DNA of 58,622 nucleotides from Oscillibacter valericigenes (lineage in GTDB: Bacteria; Bacillota; Clostridia; Oscillospirales; Oscillospiraceae). The stretch spans positions 1-58,622 of the forward strand of contig NZ_JAFBIS010000016.1 in the NCBI RefSeq assembly GCF_021531435.1, read 5' to 3'. The notes under the pieces were generated by a model. The model saw only the letters and a list, made by a program, of their open reading frames with translations, was not told the origin of the DNA and searched no databases. The translations under genes were made by a program, and so were the position numbers. Within the stretch, counting starts at the first letter, position 1; each line of letters opens with the position of its first letter. Of this stretch, positions 8,680-17,711 are shown one piece after another.

Positions 8680-9651
8680 ATGCGCATCGGCAATGTCGAA
8701 ATCAACTCTCAGCTGGCCCTGGCCCCCATGGCCGGCGTCACGGACGCGGCCTTCCGCCAGATCTGTTCCGAATTGGGGGCGGGCTATACGGTGACGGAGC
8801 TCATTTCCTCCAAGGCCCTGTGCTACCACGACAAAAAGACCTTCTCCCTGCTGACCCAGTTCCCCGGGGAGCACCCCGCCGCCGTCCAGATCTTCGGCAG
8901 CGACCCCGTCTGCATGGCGGAGGCCGCCCAGATCGCCATGGAATACACCGGGGCGGATATTCTGGACATCAACATGGGCTGTCCCATGGGCAAGATCGTG
9001 AACAACGGCGACGGCGCCGCTTTGATGAAAGACCCCGACAAGGCGGGCCGCATCATGGAGGCCGTGGTCAAGGCCCTGCCGGACGTCCCCGTCACCGCCA
9101 AATTCCGCCGGGGCTGGGACATGGGCAGCTGCAACTGCGTGGAGTTCGCTAAAATCATGGAGCAGGCAGGTGCCGCCGCCGTGGCGGTCCACGGCCGCAC
9201 CCGGGCCCAGGTCTACGGCGGCCAGGCGGACTGGAACTGCATCCGCCAGGTGAAGGAGGCCGTCTCCATCCCGGTCATCGCCAACGGCGACATCTGGAAA
9301 CCGGAGGACGCCGCCCGCATCCTGCAGCACACAAAGGCGGACATGGCCATGATCGGCCGGGGCAGCTTCGGCAACCCCTGGCTGTTCCAGCAGGCGAAAG
9401 CCGTGCTGGAGGGCCGTCCCGTCCCGCCGCTGCCAAGCCTCGCGGAGCGGTGCGACACCGCCGTGCGCCAGTTCGAGCTGGCGGCGGCCAACAAGGGCGA
9501 GCGGGTGGCGGTTCTGGAGGCCCGCCGCCACTATTGCTGGTATCTGAAGGGCGTGCCCCACTCCGGTTACTATAAGGAGCAAATCGTGAAAATGAACACT
9601 CTGGAAGACGTGTATGCGGTGACAAAGGGCATCAAGAGGGACCTTGCATGA
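8680..9651 (+). CDS. dusB: tRNA-dihydrouridine synthase (DusB type)
   Basis: This FMN enzyme reduces uridine to dihydrouridine in the tRNA D-loop. The 323-residue protein has the TIM-barrel signature [13 protein letters not shown], the FMN-site NMGCPMGKI with catalytic Cys101, [18 protein letters not shown] and [11 protein letters not shown]. The ATG at 8680 follows AGAAAGGAG by 8 bases. The stop overlaps the start of the sigma factor (ATGA), so the three genes form one operon. DusB is the usual Firmicutes name; exact uridine specificity cannot be read from the sequence. Confidence 0.95.
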   Translation: MRIGNVEINSQLALAPMAGVTDAAFRQICSELGAGYTVTELISSKALCYHDKKTFSLLTQFPGEHPAAVQIFGSDPVCMAEAAQIAMEYTGADILDINMGCPMGKIVNNGDGAALMKDPDKAGRIMEAVVKALPDVPVTAKFRRGWDMGSCNCVEFAKIMEQAGAAAVAVHGRTRAQVYGGQADWNCIRQVKEAVSIPVIANGDIWKPEDAARILQHTKADMAMIGRGSFGNPWLFQQAKAVLEGRPVPPLPSLAERCDTAVRQFELAAANKGERVAVLEARRHYCWYLKGVPHSGYYKEQIVKMNTLEDVYAVTKGIKRDLA

Positions 9652-10256
9652 TGGATCGACAGGAACAAAACTGGATCGCCGCCGCCCAAACGGGCGACCA
9701 GGATGCCTTTGAGCAGCTGGTGCGGCTGTATGAAAAGCGAGTCTACGCATTGACCTCCCGGATGTGCCGCAACCCCGCCGACGCGGAGGAGGCCGCCCAG
9801 GAGGCGTTCCTGGCCGCCTGGCAGGGCCTGCCCTTCTTCCGGGGGGATGCCAGCTTCTCCACCTGGCTGTACCGTCTGGCGTCCAATGCCTGTGTGGATG
9901 TTCTCCGCCGGGAGGTCCGCCACCAGGCCGCCGCCTCCCTGGATGACGAGGATGCCGCCATCGACCTCCCCGACGGCTCCCTGTCCCCCCACGATGAGGC
10001 GGAACGGGCGGAGCTGCGCCAACATATCGAGAACGGTCTTGCCGCCCTGCCGCCGGACTACCGCCAGGTGCTCATCCTCCGGGAGCTGCACCAGCGAAGC
10101 TACGATGAAATCGCGGACATCCTCTCCCTGGATCTCGGCACGGTGAAGTCCCGCATCAACCGGGGGCGGAAGCGGCTGCGAAAAATTTTGCTGGAAAGCG
10201 GGAACTTTTCCGTCCCTCCTGCGTCCAAAGAATCAGAAAAGGAGGGCTGCAAATGA
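9648..10256 (+). CDS. ECF-type RNA polymerase sigma factor (SigW-like)
   Basis: The 202-residue protein has sigma region 2 ([21 protein letters not shown], then [15 protein letters not shown]) and region 4 ([23 protein letters not shown] followed by the helix-turn-helix [18 protein letters not shown]) with no region 1 or 3. That is the ECF layout. It is followed with ATGA overlap by an anti-sigma factor, so it is presumably held at the membrane until envelope stress. It shares an operon with dusB; no separate promoter is seen in the 3-base overlap. Confidence 0.93.
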   Translation: MMDRQEQNWIAAAQTGDQDAFEQLVRLYEKRVYALTSRMCRNPADAEEAAQEAFLAAWQGLPFFRGDASFSTWLYRLASNACVDVLRREVRHQAAASLDDEDAAIDLPDGSLSPHDEAERAELRQHIENGLAALPPDYRQVLILRELHQRSYDEIADILSLDLGTVKSRINRGRKRLRKILLESGNFSVPPASKESEKEGCK

Positions 10257-11086
10257 AATACTGTGAAAATTTCGCGGCCCTGCTGGACCCGTTTGTCGAT
10301 GGCGAGCTGTCTCCCGGCGAGATGGCCCGTGTCCAGGCCCATCTGGACGAATGCCCCGCCTGCCGCGCCTATGTGGACGACGCCCTGGCCATCCGGGCCG
10401 CCTTCCCCGACGCGGAGGACACAGAGCTTCCCGACGGCTTTGCCGAAAGCGTCATGGCCCGCATCCAGGCAGAGGCTGTCCCCCGGGCGGAGGCCGCCTC
10501 CCAGACGGAGGCCGTCCCCCGGGCAGAAACCGCCCACAAAAAGAAACCCTCCCGCCCCTGGTTGAAAGCCCTGGCGTCTTTGGCGGCCTGCTGCGCCATC
10601 GTGCTTTTGGTGGGTCCCCTGTTCTCCGGCGGTGCCAAAACAGAGGCGCCCGCCGCTGCCGCCGATACCGCCGCGTCCACGGAGCGGGCTATGGTCTCCA
10701 GCGAAGAGGCCGCTGAGGAAGCGGCTCCCGCCGAAGCCCCTGCCGCAGAAACGTACTACACCGCCGGAACCGCCGAAGCAGAGCCGCAGGCTCCCGCCGC
10801 CGCTGCCGCCGGGCCGGAGGAGGACCAGGCTTCGTTCAAAGCGAACTCTCCCGACGTCCAGATGCAGGCCGCTGACGGCGGAAGCATCTCCACCCTGACC
10901 CTCCCGCCGGAGGCCGCCTCCCTGCTGGCGGATTTTGCTCCCGTGGAGGAGACGGATACGGAGGCCCGCTATGAGCTGACCCGCCAGGACTGCGACGTCC
11001 TGACGGAATCCCTGACCCAGGCGGACATTGCCTTCACCCTGGACGATGCGGACTCCGATACCGTGCTGGTCATCCTGGAAAAATAA
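10253..11086 (+). CDS. Zinc-finger anti-sigma factor, one membrane span
   Basis: The 277-residue protein begins with a zinc anti-sigma domain: Cys4, then HLDECPACRAY (HxxxCxxC) near 30-42. A single transmembrane segment follows at about 103-125 (LKALASLAACCAIVLLVGPLF). The outside part is a long Ala/Glu/Pro-rich linker ending in a small conserved-looking domain. It should bind and inhibit the sigma factor encoded just upstream, with which it shares ATGA. The low-complexity linker is typical of a cell-wall-spanning sensor; the signal is unknown. Confidence 0.9.
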   Translation: MKYCENFAALLDPFVDGELSPGEMARVQAHLDECPACRAYVDDALAIRAAFPDAEDTELPDGFAESVMARIQAEAVPRAEAASQTEAVPRAETAHKKKPSRPWLKALASLAACCAIVLLVGPLFSGGAKTEAPAAAADTAASTERAMVSSEEAAEEAAPAEAPAAETYYTAGTAEAEPQAPAAAAAGPEEDQASFKANSPDVQMQAADGGSISTLTLPPEAASLLADFAPVEETDTEARYELTRQDCDVLTESLTQADIAFTLDDADSDTVLVILEK

Positions 11087-11101
11087 ACAACGCAGAACGG
11101 T

Positions 11102-11142
11102 GCCTCTCTTTGCTGTGGATATTCTCTGCGGCAAAGAGAGGC
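11102..11142 (+). terminator. Long-stem hairpin after the anti-sigma gene
   Basis: A 12-bp perfect stem (11102-11113 with 11131-11142) and a 17-base loop, without a T-run. It may end the dus/sigma operon or stabilise its 3' end. Confidence 0.5.
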
Positions 11143-11177
11143 GCATTGTATGCCCCCAGCCCCCGTGATTTTCCCTC

Positions 11178-11206
11178 TTGCAATCTCTCCGGGAGTATGC
11201 TATACT
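11178..11206 (+). promoter_or_regulatory. Promoter of queT
   Basis: TTGCAA (11178-11183), 17-base spacer and TATACT (11201-11206). Transcription would start near 11213 and leave a leader of about 155 nt before queT, far longer than needed for a ribosome site. Confidence 0.8.
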
Positions 11207-11297
11207 CCCTCTTTGACAGGTGCCATCTCCCTGTCCAAGCACCGGGCTCCCGGTGTTCGTTCGGCAGCATCCGCTGACCGTTCTCTAAACAAAAAAA

Positions 11298-11368
11298 TGG
11301 AGGTCACCCGCGCCTTTCGCGGGTATGTGCTGTGCATTTTCAGGCCTCCACCCCAGGAGGTCTTTTTT
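11298..11368 (+). promoter_or_regulatory. Attenuator leader of queT, candidate preQ1 riboswitch
   Basis: GGAGGTC occurs twice, at 11299-11305 and at 11356-11362, where it contains the ribosome site. Between them, GGCCTCC(A) at 11343-11350 can pair with either copy. Pairing with the first gives an 8-bp stem enclosing a 7-bp hairpin (11306-11312 with 11318-11324). Pairing with the second gives a hairpin followed by six T (11363-11368), which is an intrinsic terminator that also buries the ribosome site. The two forms exclude each other. queT genes are often under preQ1 control; I could not match a specific preQ1 class by eye. Confidence 0.65.
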
Positions 11369-11369
11369 C

Positions 11370-11870
11370 ATGTCCAAATCCAAATTCACCACCCGCCAGC
11401 TGGCCACTGCCGGCATCATCGCCGCCGTCTACGCCGGTCTGACCCTGCTGCTGCCCATCCCCCAGTACGGCGGCGTGCAGCTCCGTGTGGCGGAGGCCAT
11501 GACGGTCCTGCCCTTCCTCATCCCGGAGGCCATCCCCGGCCTGGCCGTGGGCTGCTTCCTGGCGAACCTGCTGGGCTCCCCCTATGTGCTGGACTGGGTC
11601 TTCGGCACTCTGGCCACCCTGCTGGCGGCCATCTGGACGTCCAAGCTGAAAAACCGCTGGCTGGCGCCCCTGCCCCCGGTGGTGTGCAACGCGGTCATCG
11701 TGGGCGCGGAGATCGCCTACTTCGCCACGCTGGACGGTGCCGCCTTCTGGCCCGCCTACGCGCTGAACGCCTTTACCGTGGGCCTGGGCGAAGCCATCGC
11801 CTGCTTCGTCCTGGGCACGCTGCTGCTCCGGGCGCTGGATAAGGTCCCCGCCCTCCGCCGCGCCGCCTGA
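11370..11870 (+). CDS. queT: Queuosine precursor transporter QueT
   Basis: QueT is the substrate-binding (S) component of an ECF vitamin-type transporter that imports queuine precursors such as preQ1. The 166-residue, mostly hydrophobic protein has the family motifs VQLRVAEAMTVLPFLIPEAIPGL and GCFLANLLGS, and about six membrane segments. The ATG at 11370 lies 9 bases after AGGAGG, and that ribosome site is part of the leader hairpin. No ECF energising genes are in the window, so it would share a general ECF module. Confidence 0.9.
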   Translation: MSKSKFTTRQLATAGIIAAVYAGLTLLLPIPQYGGVQLRVAEAMTVLPFLIPEAIPGLAVGCFLANLLGSPYVLDWVFGTLATLLAAIWTSKLKNRWLAPLPPVVCNAVIVGAEIAYFATLDGAAFWPAYALNAFTVGLGEAIACFVLGTLLLRALDKVPALRRAA

Positions 11871-11883
11871 TTTCATCCACGCA

Positions 11884-11921
11884 AAAAAGCACCGGAAACC
11901 TGTTGGTTTCCGGTGCTTTTT
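11884..11921. terminator. Bidirectional terminator between queT and rubredoxin
   Basis: A 17-bp perfect stem (11884-11900 with 11905-11921), TGTT loop and A/T runs on both ends. It serves the convergent queT and rubredoxin genes. Confidence 0.93.
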
Positions 11922-11927
11922 GTGCAT

Positions 11928-12086
11928 TTACAGAGCTTCGAATTCTTCCTTGCCCACACCGCAGATGGGGCACACCCAGTCAGCGGGCAGGTCCTCCCAT
12001 TTGGTGCCGGGGGCGATGCCGTTATCAGGGTCTCCAGCCGCCTCGTCGTAAATATAGCCGCAGGGTTTGCACTCGTACTGTTTCAT
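11928..12086 (-). CDS. Rubredoxin
   Basis: Rubredoxin is a one-iron electron carrier used by anaerobes, often for oxygen and peroxide detoxification. The 52-residue protein has the two iron-binding pairs CKPCG (Cys6, Cys9) and CPICG (Cys39, Cys42) and the conserved [16 protein letters not shown] and WVCP. Length is exactly that of the family. The ATG is preceded by GGAGG at 8 bases; longer in-frame starts add nothing conserved. Confidence 0.97.
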   Translation of the reverse strand: MKQYECKPCGYIYDEAAGDPDNGIAPGTKWEDLPADWVCPICGVGKEEFEAL

Positions 12087-12172
12087 ATCGACAGCCTCCC
12101 ATGATTTTTTGGATGGCTTTATCATACTCCTTCCGCAAACTACAATCTGCCGCATATGCAACAGTTTTCCCA

Positions 12173-14383
12173 TCAGCGCAGCTTTTTCCGAATTTTTTCC
12201 TTGACCTCCGGGGACAGCAGCTTGCCGGCGATGCGCACCGGCAGGGGCGGCAGAGCGCAGAACGCTTTACGCACCTGGTCGAAGGGCTCCAGCGCATAGG
12301 CGGAGAAGAAGTCGGCGCGGTCAAGGGCGGCTTGGATGGGCGACGCCAGCCGGGGATTCCCGGCCACCGCCCGCTCCACGGGGAACACCTGGCGGCTGAG
12401 GGGCAGCTTGTCGAAGATGTGGCTGCCGTGGGCGGTATTCACCAGAAGCAGGCTGACGCCCTTTTTCTGCTGCTCCGGCAGTTCGTCGTCCTTCAATCCC
12501 CAGAAATCGCCCAGGGTGAAATCGCCGGGGCGGTTCAGATTCGTATAGGCACAGCAGTGGCAGCTGGACCGCAGGAACAGCGCCCGGCCAAAGGCACGGC
12601 CGTATTCCGTTCTGAACAGCGGCGCGGTGTCCACGGTGCCGTCGTCATAGACGGTGGTGAAGTGGCTGTCCTTCCAGCCGGTGACCTTGTTGCGGAACCG
12701 CACGGCCTGGATGCCCTTGCCCTTCCGCTGCTCAATGGAGCGGGCCGTGTTCTCCCACACGCCGGGAGAGGGCACGCCGTGGCACACCAGGTCGCAGGTG
12801 GTCAGGTTCTCCGGGCGGCCGCCCAGAAAGTGGTACAGGCCGTCCACCTGGCAGGGCGTGCCGGAAAACAGCACCGGCCTGGTTTTCAAAATCAGCTTGA
12901 TCTCCCGGAAGGTGTCCCCTAGGTCGCTCTGGACGTACTTGGTGCCCCGGAGCCGCCACAGGTCCTCCTTGCGGAAGCAGGCCACATGGCGCAGATGCTG
13001 TCTGCCGTCCATGGCGGCACCGAACACCACGCCGCCACCCTCCAGCACATACTCCGCCAGCGCGGTGAACACACCGCCGGAGGTGGAATCCTTGCGGATC
13101 TGGTCGTCCCGGTTCCAGGCGGCGAAGGCCGCGGGCAGGGGCTTCGGCTCCCGCTGGGCCAACAGGGGACAAACGGCGGTGCAGTGGCCGCAATGAACGC
13201 ATTTCTCCGGGTCGATAGCGGGATAGGAGAAGCCGTCCTTCCCCCGGGTCATGGCGATGGCGTCCCTGGGGCAGCCGCTGGCGCAGGCGCCGCAGCCGGT
13301 GCAGCGGTTTTGCGCCGCCAGCCGGGGCAGATCCGTCTCTATCTTTTGGGGCACAATGGTTTCGGGAATTTCTCCCTCTCCCGTCAGGGCGGCGCGGAGG
13401 AAATTCAGAGACGCTGTCCGCTGCGCCGTCAGCCGGGCGGAGACAGTATCCCAGTCGATGGTGTCATCCAGCCCGTCCACGTCGCCCTTGCCCACGATGC
13501 GGCGCTCCAGCCCCAGGGGGGACAGCAGGCCGAACAGACGGGAAGTCTCCGGGACCATCAGCTCCGCCGCCGGAGCGGAGGCAAAGAACGGCTTTTGGAA
13601 AACGACAGAAAGGGCCGCGCCCGCAAAGGAATCCGTACAGACCCAGGCGGCGTTCCGGATCAGATCCAGGTACTCCGCCGGGCCGGGATCTTCGATATGG
13701 CGGCCCTTTCCTTTTCCGCCGTGAAGCCGGACCACCGGCAATCCGGTTTTTTCCGCCAGCTTCCGGACGTAGGGTGCCAGGGGGCCGGGGCGTCCGCCGC
13801 AGTCCCACAGAAGATACTCCCCGGGGGCATTCTTCGCATGTTCTCCCAGGGTATTTGTCCACTCCTCCGCCGTCAGCAGCAGCATGGGGTCCAGCACCAC
13901 CGGCACGTTCCGGTGGGCCGCTTCCTCCAGGATGGCCTTGTCCCGGTATCCGGCGGCGGACAGGTGGGAGAACCCCGCCAGATACCGCTCCAGCTCCGCC
14001 GTCTCCGACCGGCTGCCTCCGCCGAAGGAGGGGGCGTAGGCGATCTTCCGCCGCTGGGTGAACGTGCCGAAAAAGACCGGGTCCTGCTTTTCTCCAGCCC
14101 ACACCGGGCCGCTGGCCAGCAGGACATCATAGGGCAGCTCGGCGCTGCGCAGCTCCTCCAGGCTGGAAAAGCAATGGCCGGAGATCCGCAGACCGGGCAA
14201 GGGATGTCCCGCTTTCTCCCGGCTCTGCCGCCCATGTCCGGACTGGGCGGGCTGCCCGCCGGGGCGATAGTTGACGATCTCGCAATCCGCGCCCAGCGCT
14301 TCCGCGGCATGTTCCAGAGCCGCCGCGGAAAGCAGCGTGCCGGTTTGATTTGTCTGACAAAAGGTAAGCAGTCCTGCTTTCAA
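12173..14383 (-). CDS. Polysaccharide pyruvyltransferase / F420-dehydrogenase beta-type fusion protein
   Basis: The 736-residue protein joins three parts. Residues 1 to about 340 resemble polysaccharide pyruvyltransferases ([31 protein letters not shown]), which add ketal pyruvate to sugars. Residues about 350-405 hold two ferredoxin clusters ([12 protein letters not shown] and [12 protein letters not shown]). From about 415 on it matches the FrhB/F420-dehydrogenase beta family ([54 protein letters not shown]). The start is TTG with AAAGGAAG 8 bases upstream. In many Firmicutes the two halves are separate neighbours in polysaccharide loci; no glycosyltransferases flank it here. Electron donor and substrate are unknown. 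Confidence 0.85.
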   Translation of the reverse strand: MKAGLLTFCQTNQTGTLLSAAALEHAAEALGADCEIVNYRPGGQPAQSGHGRQSREKAGHPLPGLRISGHCFSSLEELRSAELPYDVLLASGPVWAGEKQDPVFFGTFTQRRKIAYAPSFGGGSRSETAELERYLAGFSHLSAAGYRDKAILEEAAHRNVPVVLDPMLLLTAEEWTNTLGEHAKNAPGEYLLWDCGGRPGPLAPYVRKLAEKTGLPVVRLHGGKGKGRHIEDPGPAEYLDLIRNAAWVCTDSFAGAALSVVFQKPFFASAPAAELMVPETSRLFGLLSPLGLERRIVGKGDVDGLDDTIDWDTVSARLTAQRTASLNFLRAALTGEGEIPETIVPQKIETDLPRLAAQNRCTGCGACASGCPRDAIAMTRGKDGFSYPAIDPEKCVHCGHCTAVCPLLAQREPKPLPAAFAAWNRDDQIRKDSTSGGVFTALAEYVLEGGGVVFGAAMDGRQHLRHVACFRKEDLWRLRGTKYVQSDLGDTFREIKLILKTRPVLFSGTPCQVDGLYHFLGGRPENLTTCDLVCHGVPSPGVWENTARSIEQRKGKGIQAVRFRNKVTGWKDSHFTTVYDDGTVDTAPLFRTEYGRAFGRALFLRSSCHCCAYTNLNRPGDFTLGDFWGLKDDELPEQQKKGVSLLLVNTAHGSHIFDKLPLSRQVFPVERAVAGNPRLASPIQAALDRADFFSAYALEPFDQVRKAFCALPPLPVRIAGKLLSPEVKEKIRKKLR

Positions 14384-14407
14384 AAGAGAGACTTCCTTTC
14401 TTTCAAA

Positions 14408-14908
14408 TCACTTCAGATCCATCACAACGTTCTGCGGCGTCAGAAGATCGTCCTCCGCGATCCAATCAGCCACGGGGACCACCTCAAACTCCGTCTCCGT
14501 CCGGCGGATGACCACCTTTTCCAGGCCCGCGTTGATGACCATACGGCGGCACATCAGGCAGGAGGTGGCATCCGCCAAAAGCTCGCCGGTGCGGGCGTCC
14601 CGGCCCACCAAATAGATGGTGCCGCCCACCATGTCCCGCCGGGAGGCGGAGATGATGGCGTTGGCCTCGGCGTGGACGCTGCGGCACAGCTCATACCGCT
14701 CGCCTCTGGGGACCTTCATGGCCTCCCGGGAGCAATAGCCCATATCCACGCAGTTAGCGCGGCCCCGGGGGGCGCCGTTATAGCCGGTGGAAATGATCTC
14801 ATCATTTTTCACGATAATGGCACCGTAGACCCGGCGCAGGCAGGTCGCCCGCTCCAGGACGGTCTCGGCAATGTCCAGATAGTAATTTTCCTTACTGATG
14901 CGGTCCAT
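14408..14908 (-). CDS. dCMP deaminase family protein
   Basis: Zinc-dependent deoxycytidylate deaminases turn dCMP into dUMP for thymidylate synthesis. The 166-residue protein has the zinc and proton-shuttle motif SVHAEANAI (HAE) and the second zinc site CLMCRRMV, where the usual PCxxC reads SCxxC. YNGAPRG and the extra Cys cluster near CVDMGYC are typical of this family and its ComEB relatives. The ATG follows GGAGGG by 6 bases. It shares a promoter with the fusion gene 24 bases downstream. Confidence 0.9.
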   Translation of the reverse strand: MDRISKENYYLDIAETVLERATCLRRVYGAIIVKNDEIISTGYNGAPRGRANCVDMGYCSREAMKVPRGERYELCRSVHAEANAIISASRRDMVGGTIYLVGRDARTGELLADATSCLMCRRMVINAGLEKVVIRRTETEFEVVPVADWIAEDDLLTPQNVVMDLK

Positions 14909-14939
14909 AGGCAGCCCTCCGTAAACGTTCTCTGATGGT

Positions 14940-14968
14940 ATTTTAGCATGGTTTGCAGGCCCCCGCAA
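14940..14968 (-). promoter_or_regulatory. Promoter for the dCMP deaminase gene
   Basis: Read on the minus strand: TTGCGG, 17-base spacer, TAAAAT, with the -10 at 14940-14945 and the -35 at 14963-14968. Confidence 0.6.
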
Positions 14969-14997
14969 GAGGGTGGTTTTCCCAGGGACGCACCCGT

Positions 14998-15996
14998 TCA
15001 GGGGAGCTCATGTCCCGCCCGGACAGCGATCATCTCCGCCGTGACGGACACCGCGATCTCCTCCGGCGTCTCCGCGCCGATGGCGAGGCCGATGGGGGCG
15101 TGGACTTTGGCGTACTCCTCCGCCGTAAAACCCGCCGCCAGCAGGCGGTCCCGGCAGATGGACAGCTTCTTCTTTGAACCGATGCAGCCGATGTACTTGG
15201 CCCCGCTGCGGAGGGTCTGGGTCAGCACCTCATAGTCCGCCTGGTGGCCCCGGGTCATAATGACCACATAGTCGTCAGGCGTTACCTTGATTCTCTCCGC
15301 CAGGGCGGTAAAGGACCCGCACAGGGCCGCCTCCGCCTGAGGAAACAGGGCCGGGTCCGCGAACTCCGGGCGGTCATCGTAGACCACCGGGCGGAAGCCC
15401 ACCGCCGCGATAGCGGGCACCAGCGCCTGGGACACATGGCCGCCGCCGAAGATATACACTCTTCCGCCCCGGACGGCGGGCAGGACGAACCAGCCCTCCC
15501 GGAACACCGCCCGGCTCTCCAGCAGTCCGGCGGGAATGTCTTCAATATAGTGCGTCCCGGTGCGGTCCGCCAGGCCCATGTCGGTGACGGCTGCGCCGTC
15601 CAGCTTCCGCACCAGCCAGGTGTCGGTGCTGCCCGCCGTGGCGTCCAGCAGGGCGCGGAAAACCGTGACAACATGGCTGTCCGACGCGGCGAGACAGTGG
15701 AAATGGAGGGTCACATCGCCGCCGCAGACCATGCCCAGACTGGCAGCATCCCCCTGGACGAAGCGGAACTCCCGGAGGGCGTTCTCCCCCGTTTTCAGCA
15801 GCTTGGACGCCAGTTTCTGGGCCTCATATTCCACATTGCCCCCTCCCACGGTGCCAATGCTGGTCCCGTCCGGGAACACCGCCAGCACCGCCCCGGCCCC
15901 CCGGGGCGTGGAGCCGCTGGAGGCCAGCACCGTCACCAGCTCCGCATCCTGTCCTTTTTCCAGAGCATGTACCAACTGACGAAGCAAAGCACGCAT
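14998..15996 (-). CDS. XdhC/CoxI family molybdoenzyme maturation protein
   Basis: XdhC proteins bind molybdenum cofactor and help sulfurate and insert it into xanthine-dehydrogenase-type hydroxylases. The 332-residue protein has the N-terminal XdhC/CoxI motif LASSGSTPRGAGAVL and GTVGGGNVEYEA, and a C-terminal Rossmann-like domain with FGGGHVSQALVPAIAAVGF and VIMTRGHQADYE. The start ATG follows AAAGGAGAA. No molybdenum hydroxylase or cofactor gene is in the window, so its client lies elsewhere. Confidence 0.92.
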   Translation of the reverse strand: MRALLRQLVHALEKGQDAELVTVLASSGSTPRGAGAVLAVFPDGTSIGTVGGGNVEYEAQKLASKLLKTGENALREFRFVQGDAASLGMVCGGDVTLHFHCLAASDSHVVTVFRALLDATAGSTDTWLVRKLDGAAVTDMGLADRTGTHYIEDIPAGLLESRAVFREGWFVLPAVRGGRVYIFGGGHVSQALVPAIAAVGFRPVVYDDRPEFADPALFPQAEAALCGSFTALAERIKVTPDDYVVIMTRGHQADYEVLTQTLRSGAKYIGCIGSKKKLSICRDRLLAAGFTAEEYAKVHAPIGLAIGAETPEEIAVSVTAEMIAVRAGHELP

Positions 15997-16024
15997 AGTT
16001 CCGTTCTCCTTTTTGTTTTTTTAC

Positions 16025-16054
16025 ATTGTATCACAGAAGGCGGTTTTTTTACAA
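16025..16054 (-). promoter_or_regulatory. Promoter of xdhC
   Basis: On the minus strand: TTGTAA, 18-base spacer, TACAAT (-10 at 16025-16030, -35 at 16049-16054). Confidence 0.6.
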
Positions 16055-16059
16055 ACTTT

Positions 16060-16090
16060 TGAAGAAATCCGCTTTTTCAAATCGTATGAT
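16060..16090 (+). promoter_or_regulatory. Candidate promoter of the second sigma-factor operon
   Basis: TATGAT lies at 16085-16090 but TTGAAG is 20 bases upstream, which is too far for a good sigma-A promoter. TGAAGA (16060-16065), 17 bases, then CGTA (16083-16086) resembles the ECF SigW pattern TGAAAC-N16-CGTA, so self-activation by the sigma factor is possible. Confidence 0.4.
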
Positions 16091-16123
16091 AGAAAGACAG
16101 TGGACAGCGGAGGAGGTGAGGCG

Positions 16124-16651
16124 GTGTCCGGGATGACAAGGGACCGGTTTTCGGAGCTGGTCCGGCAATATGAACGGCTGGTGTACACCGTCTGCTTCCA
16201 GCTGGTCCGGGACGGCCCCGCCGCCGAGGACCTGACCCAGGAGACCTTTCTCGCCGCCTACCTCCACCAGGAGTCCATGCCGGAGGGCTACGAACGGCAA
16301 TGGCTGGCGCGCATCGCCGCCAACAAAGCCAAGGACTACCTGCAAAGTGCCTGGAACCGCCGCGCGGTGCTGCCGGGAGACGAGGGGATCCCGCCGGGTC
16401 TGGCGCCGCCCGCCGAGGAGGTCGTGCTGGAACGGGCCGGGGCTGACGACATCCGGGCGGCTGTCGCGGAATTGAAGGAACCGTACAGGCCGGTATGCAG
16501 GCTGTGCCTGCTGGAGGAAAAGTCCCCGGAGGAGGCGGCCCTGGCATTGGGCAGGCCCGTGAAAACGATACATACCCAGCTTTCCCGGGGAAAGCGGCTC
16601 CTGCGGGAGCGGCTGGAGAGGAGTGAGACACATGGAAATCTTTCGACATGA
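16124..16651 (+). CDS. ECF-type RNA polymerase sigma factor
   Basis: The 175-residue protein has sigma region 2 (FSELVRQYERLVYTVCFQLV, AAEDLTQETFLAAYLH) and region 4 with CLLEEKSPEEAALALGRPVKTIHTQLSRGKRLLRERL. I chose the GTG at 16124, which lies 6 bases after AGGAGGT; the ATG at 16133 is the alternative. It is followed by an anti-sigma gene overlapping by 20 bases and two membrane protein genes, making a four-gene envelope-stress type unit separate from the one at 9.6 kb. Confidence 0.9.
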   Translation: MSGMTRDRFSELVRQYERLVYTVCFQLVRDGPAAEDLTQETFLAAYLHQESMPEGYERQWLARIAANKAKDYLQSAWNRRAVLPGDEGIPPGLAPPAEEVVLERAGADDIRAAVAELKEPYRPVCRLCLLEEKSPEEAALALGRPVKTIHTQLSRGKRLLRERLERSETHGNLST

Positions 16652-17090
16652 CGGGCACCTGACAAACGAGGCTTTGGCGGCGCTGACATCCGGAGCGCCG
16701 CTGGATGAGACGGCCCGGCTGGAGCTGGCGGAGCATCTGGCCTATTGCGACCTGTGTCTCCAGCGGTACACCGACGTCCTGGCGCTCGCTCCCCTGCTGA
16801 CGGCGGAGCGGTCCTGTCAGGAGAGTCTTTGGCGGCGCATCCGGGCGCGGACAGTGCGGATTTTTACAAGCCGGTATGCGGCGGCCGCGGCCGGCGTGGT
16901 CCTGGCCCTGACGTTGGTCTGGGGCAGTGGGTACGGGAGCATCCGCCTGCCGGAGCTGCCGGAGGACCGGCCCACCGTCTCCGACGGGCTGCGGAAATGG
17001 AATGAATCCCTGGACAGCGCCATGTCCGGGGTGAACGAATTTTTTGACGGGCTGAGCCGGCAGGCGCCGCCCGCCCAGGGAGGTAAGTAA
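16632..17090 (+). CDS. Zinc-finger anti-sigma factor, one membrane span
   Basis: The 152-residue protein has the anti-sigma zinc motif HLAYCDLC near 38-45 with an upstream His-containing helix. One transmembrane segment follows (YAAAAAGVVLALTLVWGSGYG, about 78-98), then a short outside tail with an amphipathic NESLDSAMSGVNEFFDGL helix. The ATG at 16632 is 8 bases from AGAGGAG. It should hold the preceding sigma factor inactive at the membrane. Confidence 0.85.
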   Translation: MEIFRHDGHLTNEALAALTSGAPLDETARLELAEHLAYCDLCLQRYTDVLALAPLLTAERSCQESLWRRIRARTVRIFTSRYAAAAAGVVLALTLVWGSGYGSIRLPELPEDRPTVSDGLRKWNESLDSAMSGVNEFFDGLSRQAPPAQGGK

Positions 17091-17093
17091 ACC

Positions 17094-17711
17094 ATGAAAC
17101 GAAAGCACGGACTTTTGCTGTTTATCGCAGCCTGCATCCCCGGCTGCGGCGAGATGTACCAGGGCTACATGAAGCGGGGCATCTCCATTCTGACGGCCTT
17201 CTGCGCCGTCTTTGCCCTGGCGGTCTTTCTGGAGATCGGCGCCCTGGCGGTGCTGATGATCCCGCTGTGGCTGTTCTCCTTTTTTGACAGCTACAATCTC
17301 CGGGGCCAGACCGACGCCCAGGCGGAATCCAATCCCGACGCCTATCTGTTCGGTCTCAGCGATATGGACAGCCGCCGGATGAGCGACCTGCTGCGCAAGC
17401 GCCACAGTCTGGTGGGCTGGGGGCTGGTGATCCTGGGCGTCTATGTTTTCTACACCACCGCGGCCGACTGGGTGACGGACTTTTTCTATCAGTTCTTCGA
17501 CGCCTGGTGGATCGGCCGCATCCTGTCTTACGACGTGCCCCGGCTGGCGGTGACGGTGGGCATCATCGCCCTGGGCGTGTGGTTCATCCGGGGGCCGAAA
17601 AAGGCCGAGGATATTCCGGCTTTCACGCCGCCGGAGGAGCCTGCGGGTGGGAATGCTGAGGAAGCAGAGCCCGCAGAGGAAGCGCAGGAGGCCGGACATG
17701 GAGACGAATGA
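17094..17711 (+). CDS. Multi-pass membrane protein of the sigma operon
   Basis: The 205-residue protein has about five membrane segments, a Cys-containing first segment (LLLFIAACIPGCGEMYQGYMKRG, resembling the start of TM2-type proteins), a cytosolic loop with DAYLFGLSDMDSRRMSDLLRKRH, and a charged Glu/Ala-rich tail after about residue 170. It starts 3 bases after the anti-sigma stop with a GGAGGTAAG ribosome site. Function is unknown; a role in envelope stress is inferred from its operon. Confidence 0.75.
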   Translation: MKRKHGLLLFIAACIPGCGEMYQGYMKRGISILTAFCAVFALAVFLEIGALAVLMIPLWLFSFFDSYNLRGQTDAQAESNPDAYLFGLSDMDSRRMSDLLRKRHSLVGWGLVILGVYVFYTTAADWVTDFFYQFFDAWWIGRILSYDVPRLAVTVGIIALGVWFIRGPKKAEDIPAFTPPEEPAGGNAEEAEPAEEAQEAGHGDE

